The notes beneath the pieces were generated by a model that saw nothing but the letters and a program-made list of their open reading frames with translations, did no database searches and was not told the DNA's origin. Below are positions 27,267 to 35,521 of a DNA stretch of 64,000 bases, one piece after another. How positions within the stretch are numbered: position 1 is the stretch's first letter; every line of letters starts with the position of its first letter. The position numbers were made by a program, and so were the translations under genes. This DNA comes from Litorimonas sp. (GTDB lineage: Bacteria > Pseudomonadota > Alphaproteobacteria > Caulobacterales > Maricaulaceae), in assembly GCA_029936425.1 (NCBI GenBank), contig JAPYSU010000010.1, positions 1-64,000 of the forward strand. The letters are read 5' to 3'.

Positions 27267-27770
27267 GTGATAAAGGGTAACGCATTACGCCATCAAATGG
27301 TGCTTCCACAGCAACAGAAGATTTATGACTATTGGCGCTCCAAATGCGTCGGCGGTCAGCTCCCGGCTCGGCACGACATTGAACCGCATGTGATCGGAAA
27401 ACAGCTTCCCACAACGACTATTACCGAAGTGTGCGAGGGCGCGCAGCGTTTTCGCATTCGTCTGGCGGGGACGGGGTTCTGGAATCTGTTCGACAGCGAA
27501 ATTCAGGGACGACATATTGATGAATTGCCGCTTGGGTGCCGCAAGGATTACTGGCAGCGCGTTCTTCGGAATGTGGTTGAGAATAAACGGGCATATGCCG
27601 GAGTAACCCGGCCCGGCACGCCGAACGGATCGCATCTGGCGCAATTCTGGATTCGGATGCCCCTGTCCGAAAACGGCGCCGACGTAAACATGATCCTCGG
27701 TTATGACCATTTTGTCAAAATGCAGCGCTCGTCCCAGTCAGAGTCCGATCAGGATAAAATTTTTGCCTAA
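27267..27770 (+). CDS. PAS-domain protein (PAS_5 type)
   Basis: 167 residues from the GTG at 27267, six bases after GGGGGAG. A single PAS-like domain (about 25-150): PARHDIEPHVIGKQLPTT, FRIRLAGTGFWNLFDSEIQGRHIDEL and a C-terminal strand. This matches the stand-alone PAS_5 family common in Alphaproteobacteria, in which MopJ of Caulobacter is a motility regulator. No output domain is present, so it should act through protein partners. Ligand unknown. Confidence 0.8.
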   Translation: MIKGNALRHQMVLPQQQKIYDYWRSKCVGGQLPARHDIEPHVIGKQLPTTTITEVCEGAQRFRIRLAGTGFWNLFDSEIQGRHIDELPLGCRKDYWQRVLRNVVENKRAYAGVTRPGTPNGSHLAQFWIRMPLSENGADVNMILGYDHFVKMQRSSQSESDQDKIFA

Positions 27771-27903
27771 ATTCAATCTCTTAGGAGATTTCCCACGGCC
27801 TTTCCAATGACCGGATGTTGACATTTTGTTCTTTTATATAGGAATATAATCCTCACTTATGATTTTTGGGCTATACTGCCTTCAGTCATGACCGGAGGAT
27901 TGA
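27771..27903. promoter_or_regulatory. Presumed promoter region of the GTA regulator pair
   Basis: 133 bases. It begins with an inverted repeat (27775-27780 with 27785-27790) after the PAS gene. A TTGACA (27818-27823) and a TATAAT (27845-27850) are present but 21 bases apart, and a TATATA lies 11 bases from TTGACA, so no standard sigma-70 pair is certain. The nine bases ATGACCGGA occur twice (27807-27815 and 27888-27896), a possible operator. GGAGG (27894-27898) is the SD of the next gene. Confidence 0.4.
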
Positions 27904-28257
27904 ATGAGACGCCCACCCCATCCCAAAATTATAGCCCGTCAAACCCATCAGGCGGGACTGGCCATTGCGGCTGTTGCGCTTGAGTTTGGCATAGCGGAGC
28001 CGGATTTGATCGATCCGCCCTGCGCGAGTCCGCATTTGCGGTTTACGCGTCAGCTCGCCATGTATCTGACCCATATAGTCTATGAGCTGAACCCCACCCA
28101 TATCGCCCGGATATTCCTGAAAGACCGATCCACTGTCGCCCATGCTTTGAAAGTTATCGAAGACTGCCGGGAGGACGCCGTACTGGACATGAAGATTATT
28201 CGTCTTGAAAATTTCCTGCGCCAATCTCCGAAAGCCGTCGAGACGGAGGCCGCTTAA
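27904..28257 (+). CDS. DnaA domain-IV-like DNA-binding protein, candidate GafY-type GTA activator
   Basis: 117 residues. Residues about 45-107 match the C-terminal box-binding domain of DnaA: RQLAMYLTHIVYELNPTHIARIF then KDRSTVAHALKVIE, the counterpart of the DnaA DHTTVLHA signature. No AAA+ domain is present, so it is not an initiator. As I recall, the RcGTA activator GafA and its split Caulobacter equivalents GafY and GafZ include such a domain, and GafY binds the GTA promoter with IHF. Position at the head of a GTA cluster supports this role. GGAGG five bases before the ATG; the stop abuts the next ATG. Confidence 0.7.
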   Translation: MRRPPHPKIIARQTHQAGLAIAAVALEFGIAEPDLIDPPCASPHLRFTRQLAMYLTHIVYELNPTHIARIFLKDRSTVAHALKVIEDCREDAVLDMKIIRLENFLRQSPKAVETEAA

Positions 28258-29094
28258 ATGCTGAGCCCCCATCAAATACAAATCCTGCGGCGCCTCCTGC
28301 ATCATAAGGCCATTATTTCTCTAAATACGGGCTGTGACGCCATGCCGGCCCGGCCCTTGGGCGATAAACGTAAACGTCCGGTTTTCTGGGTGCCCGTCAA
28401 GGACGTGCAGGCCTTAGAATCCTACGGCGCGCTGGAACTACATAAGGACGGATATTGCGTGGCCAAAACGGCGGAGCGCAGGTTGAAACATGGACGCGAC
28501 GGGACGGCGACGCAGCAGCATTACGATCTGGAAGAACGCGAGGTCTATGTCCAAGGGGGCGTCAAACGAAAAGCGGCCGTCAATGCGCGCCTGACGGTCC
28601 TGGACCGCCTGGCGCGGCGGACGGATTATGACGGCCGCCCGCTGCTCGACGCGCCTCTGGTAGAGGCGGGCAGACATTTTACGCGGGACTATCATGCCTC
28701 GGGTCACGGCCTGACGGCCACGCAGCGTTATGACACAGCCGGGGTAGAAGAAGGCGGAAACTGCAATCGCGCGGAAGATCAGTTCATTCGCGCCGCCGAT
28801 GCCAAAGCCCGGGTGCAGGACGCCAGAGACGTGATGGGAGCGGGACTGGATGTGGCCGTCGTTGCGGTGTGCTGTCTGGATCGGTCGCTGGAATCTGTCG
28901 AACGCGCCGAATCTTGGGCCAGTGGCAGCGGTCTCACAATTTTGAAGCTCGGTTTGAAAAAACTCTCGGCTCATTACGGTACGGTCGCGGGAATAAAACG
29001 CGGCTCATCATCGCCCAAGTCCAAATCTAATCCGCCTCCTTCTGGAAAGACAATTTCCTATGCCCCCTCCAAAACATACGCCGATAGAAAGTGA
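28258..29094 (+). CDS. DUF6456-type protein, candidate GafZ-like GTA activator/antiterminator
   Basis: 278 residues. The N-terminal 100 residues look like a winged-helix or small helical domain. The C-terminal part (about 115-240) fits DUF6456: LTVLDRLARRTDYDGRPLL, FTRDY, then DARDVMGAGLDVAVVAVCC and LKLGLKKLSAHYG. The tail is Pro/Ser/Lys-rich. It starts immediately after the DnaA-like gene and overlaps the small terminase gene by 35 bases, so it belongs to the GTA operon. The GafZ parallel, including antitermination, comes from gene context and my memory of the Caulobacter system and is not proven by sequence. Confidence 0.6.
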   Translation: MLSPHQIQILRRLLHHKAIISLNTGCDAMPARPLGDKRKRPVFWVPVKDVQALESYGALELHKDGYCVAKTAERRLKHGRDGTATQQHYDLEEREVYVQGGVKRKAAVNARLTVLDRLARRTDYDGRPLLDAPLVEAGRHFTRDYHASGHGLTATQRYDTAGVEEGGNCNRAEDQFIRAADAKARVQDARDVMGAGLDVAVVAVCCLDRSLESVERAESWASGSGLTILKLGLKKLSAHYGTVAGIKRGSSSPKSKSNPPPSGKTISYAPSKTYADRK

Positions 29095-29464
29095 TGCTCT
29101 GCTTTTCGAGGCCGCCGCGCCGCAAATGGCCATATGGCGATTGCTGGAGGAGATGACTCTGGCGGCGGAGCAAATACGAGAGGAGGGCAAAGACCCTGCG
29201 GCGGCGCGCCAGACAGCCGAGACCCTCGACAAAATTGCCCGTTCCATGAGCAGCACATTGAAATGCCTGTCTGATTTACAGGCGCAAAATGACCGCATTC
29301 GGAATGCGGATGCAGAGAAGAAGTTCACGCGTTATGAAGACCTTCCCCCGCCTGACCCCGAAGACCGAAGACGCTTTCTGGAACGGCTCGATCATCTCGT
29401 CGCTCAAATCGAACCTCTCTCCGACGAAGATGCTGCTGCTCGTCTGGAGTCTTTCCAGAAATGA
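29060..29464 (+). CDS. GTA small terminase subunit (gp1-like)
   Basis: 134 residues, charged and helical, with a predicted coiled coil around 45-95 (EEGKDPAAARQTAETLDKIARS, LKCLSDLQAQND). It precedes the large terminase as RcGTA g1 does. The PPDPEDRRRFLERLDHLVAQIE end is typical of GTA small terminases. The start overlaps the upstream gene by 35 bases, and the 3' part overlaps the large terminase start by up to 131 bases in another frame. It should recognise DNA for packaging, which in GTAs is non-specific. Confidence 0.7.
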   Translation: MPPPKHTPIESDALLFEAAAPQMAIWRLLEEMTLAAEQIREEGKDPAAARQTAETLDKIARSMSSTLKCLSDLQAQNDRIRNADAEKKFTRYEDLPPPDPEDRRRFLERLDHLVAQIEPLSDEDAAARLESFQK

Positions 29465-30686
29465 CCCTTACCAGTTTTTTAAAAACTGGGAAATCTGGCA
29501 ACGCGGCGATCAACGGAACGAAACAGACTGGCTGATTTGGCTCCTGCTGGGGGGACGCGGCTGTGGCAAAACCCGCACTGGGGCCGAATGGGTGCGTTGG
29601 AAAGTGTTTGAAACGGGGCGCATCGCTCTGGTCGCGCCAACTCTGGCCGATGCCCGCGAGGTCATGCTGAGCGGGGAAAGCGGATTGTTCAATATCGGAT
29701 ATCCGAAAGAACGTCCCACATACTCGCCGTCCCGTCGCCGCCTGGACTGGCCGAATGGCGCGGTGGGGTATCTGTTTTCCGCCGAGGATCCGGATAGTCT
29801 GCGCGGCCCGCAATTCGGCGCGGCCTGGGCAGACGAATTTTGCGCTTGGAGCTACCCTGAAGAGACACTTTCCAATTTACGGTTCGGACTGCGCGTTGGG
29901 GAAAGGCCGCAACTTGTCATCACGACAACCCCGAAACCTATCCCGGCGCTTAAATCCCTGATGTCCGTCGGCGGGCTCGCGGTCAGCCGGGCGCACACGA
30001 GTTCCAATGCGGCAAATCTGTCTCCGGCCTTTCTGGCGGCGATGAAGGAAACCTATGGCGGCACGCGGTTAGGACGACAGGAACTGAAGGGCGAAATCCT
30101 GTTTGATCGCGAGGGCGCGCTCTGGTCGCAAACCATATTCGAGACCTGCCGTTATGAAGGCGCTCTTCCTCCGCTGGAGCGGATAATTGTCGCCATTGAC
30201 CCGCCCGTGACGTCGGGGGCGCGCTCGGATCAATGCGGCCTCATCGTCGCCGGCGTGCAGGGGCGGGGGAATACGGCGCGGGCCTATATTCTACATGACG
30301 GCACAGTGCAGGGCTTGTCCCCGACGGATTGGGCCAAGACCGCCATCTCGCTATATAAGGGATGGGACGCCGACTTCCTCCTTGCCGAAGTCAACCAGGG
30401 CGGGGACCTGGTCAAAACTATTCTTCACACGGTCAATCCCTATGTTCCGGTCAAAACGGTGTTCGCCAAAAAGAGCAAGACTGGCCGCGCAGAACCAGTG
30501 GCTCTACTCTATGAACAAGGGCGCGTTTTGCATGCGGGCCGCTTCGACGCGCTGGAAGCCGAATTGCGTTTAATGGGCACGGCAGCGACCGGAGCAAAGA
30601 GTCCGGATCGCGCCGATGCGCTCGTCTGGGCGGTGACGCATTTATTAATCGAGGGCAAATCGGAACCGGGAATTCGCCGAATATGA
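29334..30686 (+). CDS. GTA large terminase (gp2-like)
   Basis: 450 residues from the ATG at 29334. The segment before residue 50 (LSPTKMLLLVWSLSRNDPY) aligns with the N-terminus of RcGTA gp2, supporting this start over the ATG at 29430. Walker A is GGRGCGKTRTG (about 73-83) and Walker B ends in ADEFCAW (about 165-171). The nuclease domain has AIDPPVTSGARSDQCG and KSPDRADALVWA. It packages host DNA into GTA heads. All catalytic motifs look intact. Confidence 0.9.
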   Translation: MKTFPRLTPKTEDAFWNGSIISSLKSNLSPTKMLLLVWSLSRNDPYQFFKNWEIWQRGDQRNETDWLIWLLLGGRGCGKTRTGAEWVRWKVFETGRIALVAPTLADAREVMLSGESGLFNIGYPKERPTYSPSRRRLDWPNGAVGYLFSAEDPDSLRGPQFGAAWADEFCAWSYPEETLSNLRFGLRVGERPQLVITTTPKPIPALKSLMSVGGLAVSRAHTSSNAANLSPAFLAAMKETYGGTRLGRQELKGEILFDREGALWSQTIFETCRYEGALPPLERIIVAIDPPVTSGARSDQCGLIVAGVQGRGNTARAYILHDGTVQGLSPTDWAKTAISLYKGWDADFLLAEVNQGGDLVKTILHTVNPYVPVKTVFAKKSKTGRAEPVALLYEQGRVLHAGRFDALEAELRLMGTAATGAKSPDRADALVWAVTHLLIEGKSEPGIRRI

Positions 30687-30806
30687 CCCTGAAAACCTCA
30701 AGGTTTACTAGAAAAACCCGACAACTCTTAAATCCTCCTTAACTCTAATCCTTCATAATTAGGCCCAAATTGATTGACGATTTTCGAAGGCTGTGGGGAG
30801 ACGAAA

Positions 30807-31244
30807 ATGAATTTGAAAGCCAAACGCGACCTGAAAAACGAATTGCAGGCAAAGCTGGATCGGACGACATCCCAGTTAGGGGAGCTTAACCGCGAATTGG
30901 CGGAGCAGATGATTACGCTCGCGGCTCAGACGAATGATACAGCCCCGCTAATTCAAGCGGTTGAAGCGCTCAACAAAGCCAAAACCTATTATAAAATTGA
31001 CTCCGCTCCGAAAGAAGCGCTGATTATCCAATGCGCTCTGGCGGATACGCTGTTGAAGCTTGGCCAGAAAAACCGCGACCGAGCGGCGCTGGAAAGCTCT
31101 ATCGAAGCTTATCGCCGGGCAATTACTCTGGCGTCACTCGTCGGCGATGAAACCCGCCGGCAAGACCTGAAGGTCAATTATAAACTCGCACAGACCCTGA
31201 CCGGACGACACAAAAAAATTCCATCCCTGTTTAAGGTTGCGTAA
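30807..31244 (+). CDS. Helical TPR-like protein inserted between terminase and portal genes
   Basis: 145 residues from the ATG at 30807, after GGGGAGA; an upstream frame extension from 30774 lies before this SD. Coiled coil at 1-45 (KRDLKNELQAKLDRTTSQL), then TPR-like helices (ALIIQCALADTLLKLGQK, ALESSIEAYRRAITLASL). RcGTA has no gene here. Spacers of 120 bases upstream and 130 downstream set it apart from the otherwise overlapping GTA genes. The family is not recognised; it could be a GTA accessory factor or simple cargo. Confidence 0.75.
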   Translation: MNLKAKRDLKNELQAKLDRTTSQLGELNRELAEQMITLAAQTNDTAPLIQAVEALNKAKTYYKIDSAPKEALIIQCALADTLLKLGQKNRDRAALESSIEAYRRAITLASLVGDETRRQDLKVNYKLAQTLTGRHKKIPSLFKVA

Positions 31245-31374
31245 AACCGAAGTTTTTCAGGAGTTTGCAAGAATTATGAAGAGAATGATCCGCCCTTAGC
31301 GGTTCTGGGGTATAAACAACTTATCGCCGGAATTGCGCGTTAAACAAAACGCGCCGCCCGAAAGGATAAGCCCC

Positions 31375-32550
31375 ATGTTTAGTTTTCTCAAACCCGCTGC
31401 GGGTCGCAGCGGTTTTTTTTCTGCGCCGCAAGCACAGCCGTCCGACACAAAAGCCGCGCAGCCTCTTATCGCTCTGCAGCTTTGCTCGGAGGCGCATTGG
31501 ACGCCGCGTAATTTCTCTGCCCTGTGCCGAGAAGGCTTTGCGCGCAATCCCATCGTCTATCGCTGCGTCCGCCTGATTGCCGAAGCGGCGGCGAGCGTGC
31601 CTTTAAAACTGGAAGGAGACATATCGGCCTCAGAGTTTTTGACGCGCTCGCCGATAATGTCCAGCTCGACCGAAACGCTCGAAGCTTTTTACGGTTATTT
31701 GCAACTCTCCGGAGAGGCCTATCTGGAGGCGCGAATGGTGGGCGGGGCGCCCGTTTTTCTTTCCGCCCTAAACCCCGGCGCCGTGACGGCGCTCCAAACC
31801 CGGACGGGCGCGGCAGCGGCCTGGGAGGTCGAAACGGCGGAAGGCGGAAAACGCCGCTTACGTCTTGATCCGGCCTCGGGCCGGTCTCCGCTCCTTTTCA
31901 TGTGCCTGTTCAGCCCGCAGGACTCTGTCTCGCCCTTGCAGGCGGCGGCGCAGGCTGTCGACCTACATAATGAAGGCGGGCGATGGGCGAAGGCGCTGTT
32001 GGAAAATTCCGCTCGTCCCAGCGGCGCGCTCATTTACAAAGGCGTGAGCGGATCGGAGCATCTCACCGAAGATCAATTTGAACGCCTGAAATCCGAATTG
32101 GACTCAGGTCATGCCGGGGCGCGTCATGCGGGTCGACCTCTAGTGCTGGAGGGCGGCCTTGATTGGAAATCCATGAGCCTGTCGCCAACCGATATGGATT
32201 TCATTCAGGCCCGCCGCGAAGCTGCCCGCGAAATCGCGCTCGCTTTTGGCGTGCCGCCCATGCTGCTCGGCCTGCCGGGCGACAATACTTACGCCAATTA
32301 CCGCGAAGCCAATCAGGCCTTCTGGCGGCAGACGATTATCCCGCTCGTCCGCAAAACATCGGATGGCCTCCAAAGCTGGCTCCGTCCCTGGTTTGACGAC
32401 GCTCTCATAATTTCACCTGATCTGGAGAAAGTGCCCGCTCTGTCCGAAGACAGGAATACGCTCTGGCAAAGGCTGACAGCGGCTGACTTTCTTTCCAACA
32501 GCGAAAAGCGCGCCCTTGCCGGACTTTCGCCGAAGGGAGACACCGCATGA
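31375..32550 (+). CDS. GTA portal protein (gp3-like)
   Basis: 391 residues from the ATG at 31375 (GAAAGGAT before it); an in-frame TTG at 31333 would add 14 residues and is rejected. HK97-type portal: AREGFARNP-like VYRCVRLIAEAAASVPL near the N-terminus, YLQLSGEAYLEARM, and FIQARREAAREIALAFGVPPMLLG with the DNTYANYREANQAFW motif. Length equals the RcGTA portal. It forms the head vertex through which DNA enters. Overlaps the next gene by 4 bases. Confidence 0.92.
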   Translation: MFSFLKPAAGRSGFFSAPQAQPSDTKAAQPLIALQLCSEAHWTPRNFSALCREGFARNPIVYRCVRLIAEAAASVPLKLEGDISASEFLTRSPIMSSSTETLEAFYGYLQLSGEAYLEARMVGGAPVFLSALNPGAVTALQTRTGAAAAWEVETAEGGKRRLRLDPASGRSPLLFMCLFSPQDSVSPLQAAAQAVDLHNEGGRWAKALLENSARPSGALIYKGVSGSEHLTEDQFERLKSELDSGHAGARHAGRPLVLEGGLDWKSMSLSPTDMDFIQARREAAREIALAFGVPPMLLGLPGDNTYANYREANQAFWRQTIIPLVRKTSDGLQSWLRPWFDDALIISPDLEKVPALSEDRNTLWQRLTAADFLSNSEKRALAGLSPKGDTA

Positions 32551-32813
32551 ACCAGAACAAAGCCTATTCTTTCAATCGCACGGTCACGCTCGGCATGTTG
32601 ATAACCCTGTCCATTCAAACGGCGAGCGGTCTGATCTGGGCGGGCGGGGCCAATGCGCGGCTTGAAGCCGTGGAGACACAACTCGTGCTGCGTCAACCCT
32701 CTCTGGAGCGTGTTGCTCTGCTCGAAGGGCAGATGGATATGATACGGGAAAGTCTTGGACGGATTGAGCGGCAAGTCACTCTCAACGCCATTGAAGCGGA
32801 GCGCCCGAAATGA
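32547..32813 (+). CDS. Small GTA membrane/coiled-coil protein (gp3.5-like)
   Basis: 88 residues. A hydrophobic helix (about 13-33) is followed by a coiled coil (about 35-80, VETQLVLRQ, LLEGQMDMIRESLGRIERQV). It overlaps the portal gene and the protease gene by 4 bases each. RcGTA carries a small gene (g3.5) in the same place, whose function is unclear. Confidence 0.75.
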   Translation: MNQNKAYSFNRTVTLGMLITLSIQTASGLIWAGGANARLEAVETQLVLRQPSLERVALLEGQMDMIRESLGRIERQVTLNAIEAERPK

Positions 32814-33262
32814 GCGCCTCCCTTCGTATCAGCGGCTATGCCAGCCTGTTTAATCAGACGGACTTATCCGGCGACGTCGTGAGCCAAGGCGCGTTTGCCG
32901 CTTCGATACTTGCGCTGCCTGATGGACGTTTGCCGATGCTGTTCGGGCACGAAACGAGCGCGCCCATTGGAGTCTGGGACCGGGTGGTGGAAGATAGAAC
33001 CGGACTCTTCGTCTCGGGACAATTAATCGGCGGTTCGGGAGAGGCGGGTCGAATAGCCACCCTCATCCGCCAAGGCGCGGTGTCGGGCCTGTCCATCGGG
33101 TACCGCGTTCGACGCTCCAGCCGTAATCAAACCGGGCGCCTCCTGACAGAACTGGATTTGTGGGAGGTCTCGGTCGTGGCTTTCCCCATGCTCCGCAGCG
33201 CGCGGATTACCCAAATTGACGATCTTTCACTCTCACAAAAAGGAAACATGGCTTATGCCTGA
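32810..33262 (+). CDS. GTA prohead protease (gp4-like, HK97 family)
   Basis: 150 residues. Assemblin-fold protease: ISGYASLFNQTDLSGDVVSQGAF at the start, His47 in MLFGHE and Ser around 92-95 in GAVSGLSIGYRV, then WEVSVVAFPM. It processes the capsid protein during head assembly. It overlaps the capsid gene by 8 bases. Compact compared with phage relatives but complete. Confidence 0.9.
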   Translation: MSASLRISGYASLFNQTDLSGDVVSQGAFAASILALPDGRLPMLFGHETSAPIGVWDRVVEDRTGLFVSGQLIGGSGEAGRIATLIRQGAVSGLSIGYRVRRSSRNQTGRLLTELDLWEVSVVAFPMLRSARITQIDDLSLSQKGNMAYA

Positions 33263-34445
33263 TTTAGAAACGAAGCATTTAAAAGCTGATTTCGCCAAAA
33301 CATTTGAGGCGTTCAAATCCGCCAATGACGAAAGACTGGCGGCGCTGGAATCCAAATCCTCGGATGGGGTTCTCGACGAGAAAGTGTCCCGCCTCAATGC
33401 CGCGCTGGACGCGCAATCCAAACAAATAGACAATCTGTCGATGAGCCTGTCCACCCCGTTGCAAGGCGGACGAAACAACAATGAGGCCAAGTCCGCTTGG
33501 TCCTCCTTCATCCGGACAGGCGACGCGCAGGCCCTTGCCTCGCTTGAAGGCAAATCTCTCTCCAGCACGGATGGGGAGGGCGGCTATATCGCTCCGCCGG
33601 AAACAGAGAGCCGGATTGACCGGGCGCTGACGGAAAGCTCGCCTTTCCGCTCTATCGCCTCCGTTCGGCGTATTGGGGCCGGATTATTTAAAAAGCCGGT
33701 CTCTTCCTCCGGCGCCGCGTCGGGCTGGGCCGGAGAAACCGACGCCCGGATCGAAACGCAGGCCCCGCAGCTCGAACTGCTCGATTTCCCTGCGGGCGAG
33801 CTCTACGCCATGCCTGCTGCGACGCAGGCGCTATTGGATGACGGCGTGGCCGATGTCGATCAGTGGCTTGCCGATGAGGTGAGGGACGTCTTTGGGGCGC
33901 AGGAAACCGCCGCCTTTGTTAGCGGAGACGGGGTCAATAAACCGCGCGGCCTGCTCGACTACGTTCAAGCCCCGAATGGCACGCAGAGCTTCGGCGAACT
34001 CGGCACTGTCAGCACGGGCACGGCCGGAGCGTTTGAGGCAGGCTCTCCTGTCGATGCGCTGCTTGATCTTATCTATGCGGGAAAGAGCCGGTACCGGGCC
34101 GGGTCGAGTTTTGTCATGAACCGCCGGACCGTAAATGAGATACGGAAATTCAAGGATGCCGATGGCAATTATATCTGGCAGCCCGCTGCGGAAGCCGGGC
34201 AGCCTTCAACTCTGCTCGGCTACCCGCTGGTCGAGGCGGAAGACATGCCGGATATATCCAGCGGAAACGCCGCCATTGCCTTTGGCGATTTCCGCCGCGG
34301 CTATCTGATCGTGGACCGTCAGGGCGTGCGCGTCCTGCGCGATCCCTATTCCGCCAAGCCTTACGTTTTATTCTACACGACAAAACGCGTCGGCGGCGGG
34401 GTGCAGGATTTCGACGCGATTAAGCTGCTCAAAGCCGCGGCGTAA
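33255..34445 (+). CDS. GTA major capsid protein (gp5-like, HK97 fold)
   Basis: 396 residues from the ATG at 33255 (MPDLETKHLKADFAK), preceded by AAAGGA; the frame extends upstream but inside the protease gene. The N-terminal delta domain (about 1-100) is a coiled coil removed by gp4. The HK97 capsid domain follows: LSSTDGEGGYIAPPETESRI, FRSIASVRRIG, VSGDGVNKPRGLLDY and FVMNRRTVNEIRKFKDADG. It builds the icosahedral head. Followed by a palindromic element and a terminator before the next GTA gene. Confidence 0.93.
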   Translation: MPDLETKHLKADFAKTFEAFKSANDERLAALESKSSDGVLDEKVSRLNAALDAQSKQIDNLSMSLSTPLQGGRNNNEAKSAWSSFIRTGDAQALASLEGKSLSSTDGEGGYIAPPETESRIDRALTESSPFRSIASVRRIGAGLFKKPVSSSGAASGWAGETDARIETQAPQLELLDFPAGELYAMPAATQALLDDGVADVDQWLADEVRDVFGAQETAAFVSGDGVNKPRGLLDYVQAPNGTQSFGELGTVSTGTAGAFEAGSPVDALLDLIYAGKSRYRAGSSFVMNRRTVNEIRKFKDADGNYIWQPAAEAGQPSTLLGYPLVEAEDMPDISSGNAAIAFGDFRRGYLIVDRQGVRVLRDPYSAKPYVLFYTTKRVGGGVQDFDAIKLLKAAA

Positions 34446-34462
34446 GTCACGCTAGCTATACC

Positions 34463-34575
34463 CTGTCATTCCGCACGCCGCAGCGTAGCGGAGATGCAAG
34501 AGGTCGAGAGATTTAGAGCTTAATCAAAGGCAGCATCCAGTCTCTCGGTCTTCCGCGTCAAGCGCGGAGTGACAG
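34463..34575. repeat. Intergenic palindromic element (imperfect, ~113 bp)
   Basis: The two ends, CTGTCATTCCGCAC and GCGCGGAGTGACAG, are inverted repeats with two mismatches, and the inner parts (GAGGTCGAGAGATT and CAGTCTCTCGGTCTTC) are also complementary in part, so the whole folds into one long hairpin. The GTCATTCCGC type of end resembles dispersed palindromic elements found between genes in many Alphaproteobacteria. It lies between the capsid and connector genes. Confidence 0.65.
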
Positions 34576-34593
34576 ATACTTTCAATTTTTCAC

Positions 34594-34620
34594 AAGGTCG
34601 CCTTTCGGGCGGCCTTTTTT
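34594..34620 (+). terminator. Intrinsic terminator inside the GTA operon
   Basis: Nine-bp stem with one G-T pair (34594-34602 with 34608-34616, five-base loop) followed by T at 34615-34620. It stands 24 bases before the start of the first connector gene and should stop most transcripts coming from the head genes unless they are antiterminated. Confidence 0.8.
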
Positions 34621-34643
34621 ATTTCCATCATCAGGAGGACATT

Positions 34644-35207
34644 TTGATAACCGATATAACGCCCCCGCCCATAGAGCCGATCACGATTGAGGCGGCGAAG
34701 CTTTTTCTGCGTCTTGACCACAACGAAGAAGACGCGCTGATTAACGAGCTCATTCAGAGCGCGCGCGAGCAGGTCGAAACGCTTTGCCGCCAAAGCCTGA
34801 TTAAACGTCCGCAGCGCGTCACCTTTGCCCCGCCGTTTAGCCGTAGTCTCTATCTGAACATTGCGCCGGTTCAATCCGTAACGGCGATGACGCTCCACTT
34901 GGAGAATGGAGAGGATGAAACCGTGCCCTTGGATGATCTCAAGATCAATCTGCGTGCCACGCCTGCCAATATTCAGAAACAGACCTTAGGACTTTGGAGT
35001 TGGCATCACCGCCCCGAAATCAAAGCAATCACCGTAGATGTGGTCGCGGGGTACGGCGAAAGCATTGACGATATTCCCATGCCGTTGCGTCAGGCCATGC
35101 TCCTGCTCATCGGGCAGGGTTATGAACACCGCGCGGGCAAAGACATGCCGGGCATTCCGATGATGGTCGATGCCCTTGTCATGCCTTATCGGAGCCTGAA
35201 GCTATGA
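34644..35207 (+). CDS. GTA head-tail connector (gp6-like)
   Basis: 187 residues from a TTG at 34644, five bases after AGGAGG; no ATG or GTG fits the homology. The part from IEPITIEAAKLFLRLDHNEEDALINELIQSAR is the gp6/YqbG-type connector signature, and AMLLLIGQGYEHR follows near the end. It joins portal and tail adaptor. It follows directly on the in-operon terminator, so its expression depends on read-through or a local promoter. Overlaps the next gene by 4 bases. Confidence 0.85.
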   Translation: MITDITPPPIEPITIEAAKLFLRLDHNEEDALINELIQSAREQVETLCRQSLIKRPQRVTFAPPFSRSLYLNIAPVQSVTAMTLHLENGEDETVPLDDLKINLRATPANIQKQTLGLWSWHHRPEIKAITVDVVAGYGESIDDIPMPLRQAMLLLIGQGYEHRAGKDMPGIPMMVDALVMPYRSLKL

Positions 35208-35521
35208 TCGGGCAATTACGTACGCGGCTGGGCCTCTACGCGCCGTTTGTCGTCGCGGACGATCTCGGCGGAACCATCACCACCTGGAGCTTTCAGCACG
35301 CGCTCTGGGCGGCAATTAAGCCAAAGACTCTCTCGGAAACGCGCGAGAATGGACGGCTGAGTATTACGCAAAGTTACCTCGTCATCATCCGCTACCGCCG
35401 CGATTTCCCGGAACGTGCGCGGCTCATTTGGGGCGACCGGATATTGCGCGTCATTGCCGCCTCCGATCCTGATACGAGAGGCGAACGGCTTCACCTTATT
35501 TGCGAGGAGGAACGGCAATGA
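35204..35521 (+). CDS. GTA head closure/adaptor protein (gp7-like)
   Basis: 105 residues with the phage head-closure pattern: MIGQLRTRLGLYAP, WAAIKPKTLSETRENGRL, SYLVIIRYRRDFPERARLIWGDRILRV and a short C-terminus. It seals the connector and joins head to tail. ATGA overlap with gp6; overlaps gp8 by 4 bases. Confidence 0.85.
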   Translation: MIGQLRTRLGLYAPFVVADDLGGTITTWSFQHALWAAIKPKTLSETRENGRLSITQSYLVIIRYRRDFPERARLIWGDRILRVIAASDPDTRGERLHLICEEERQ

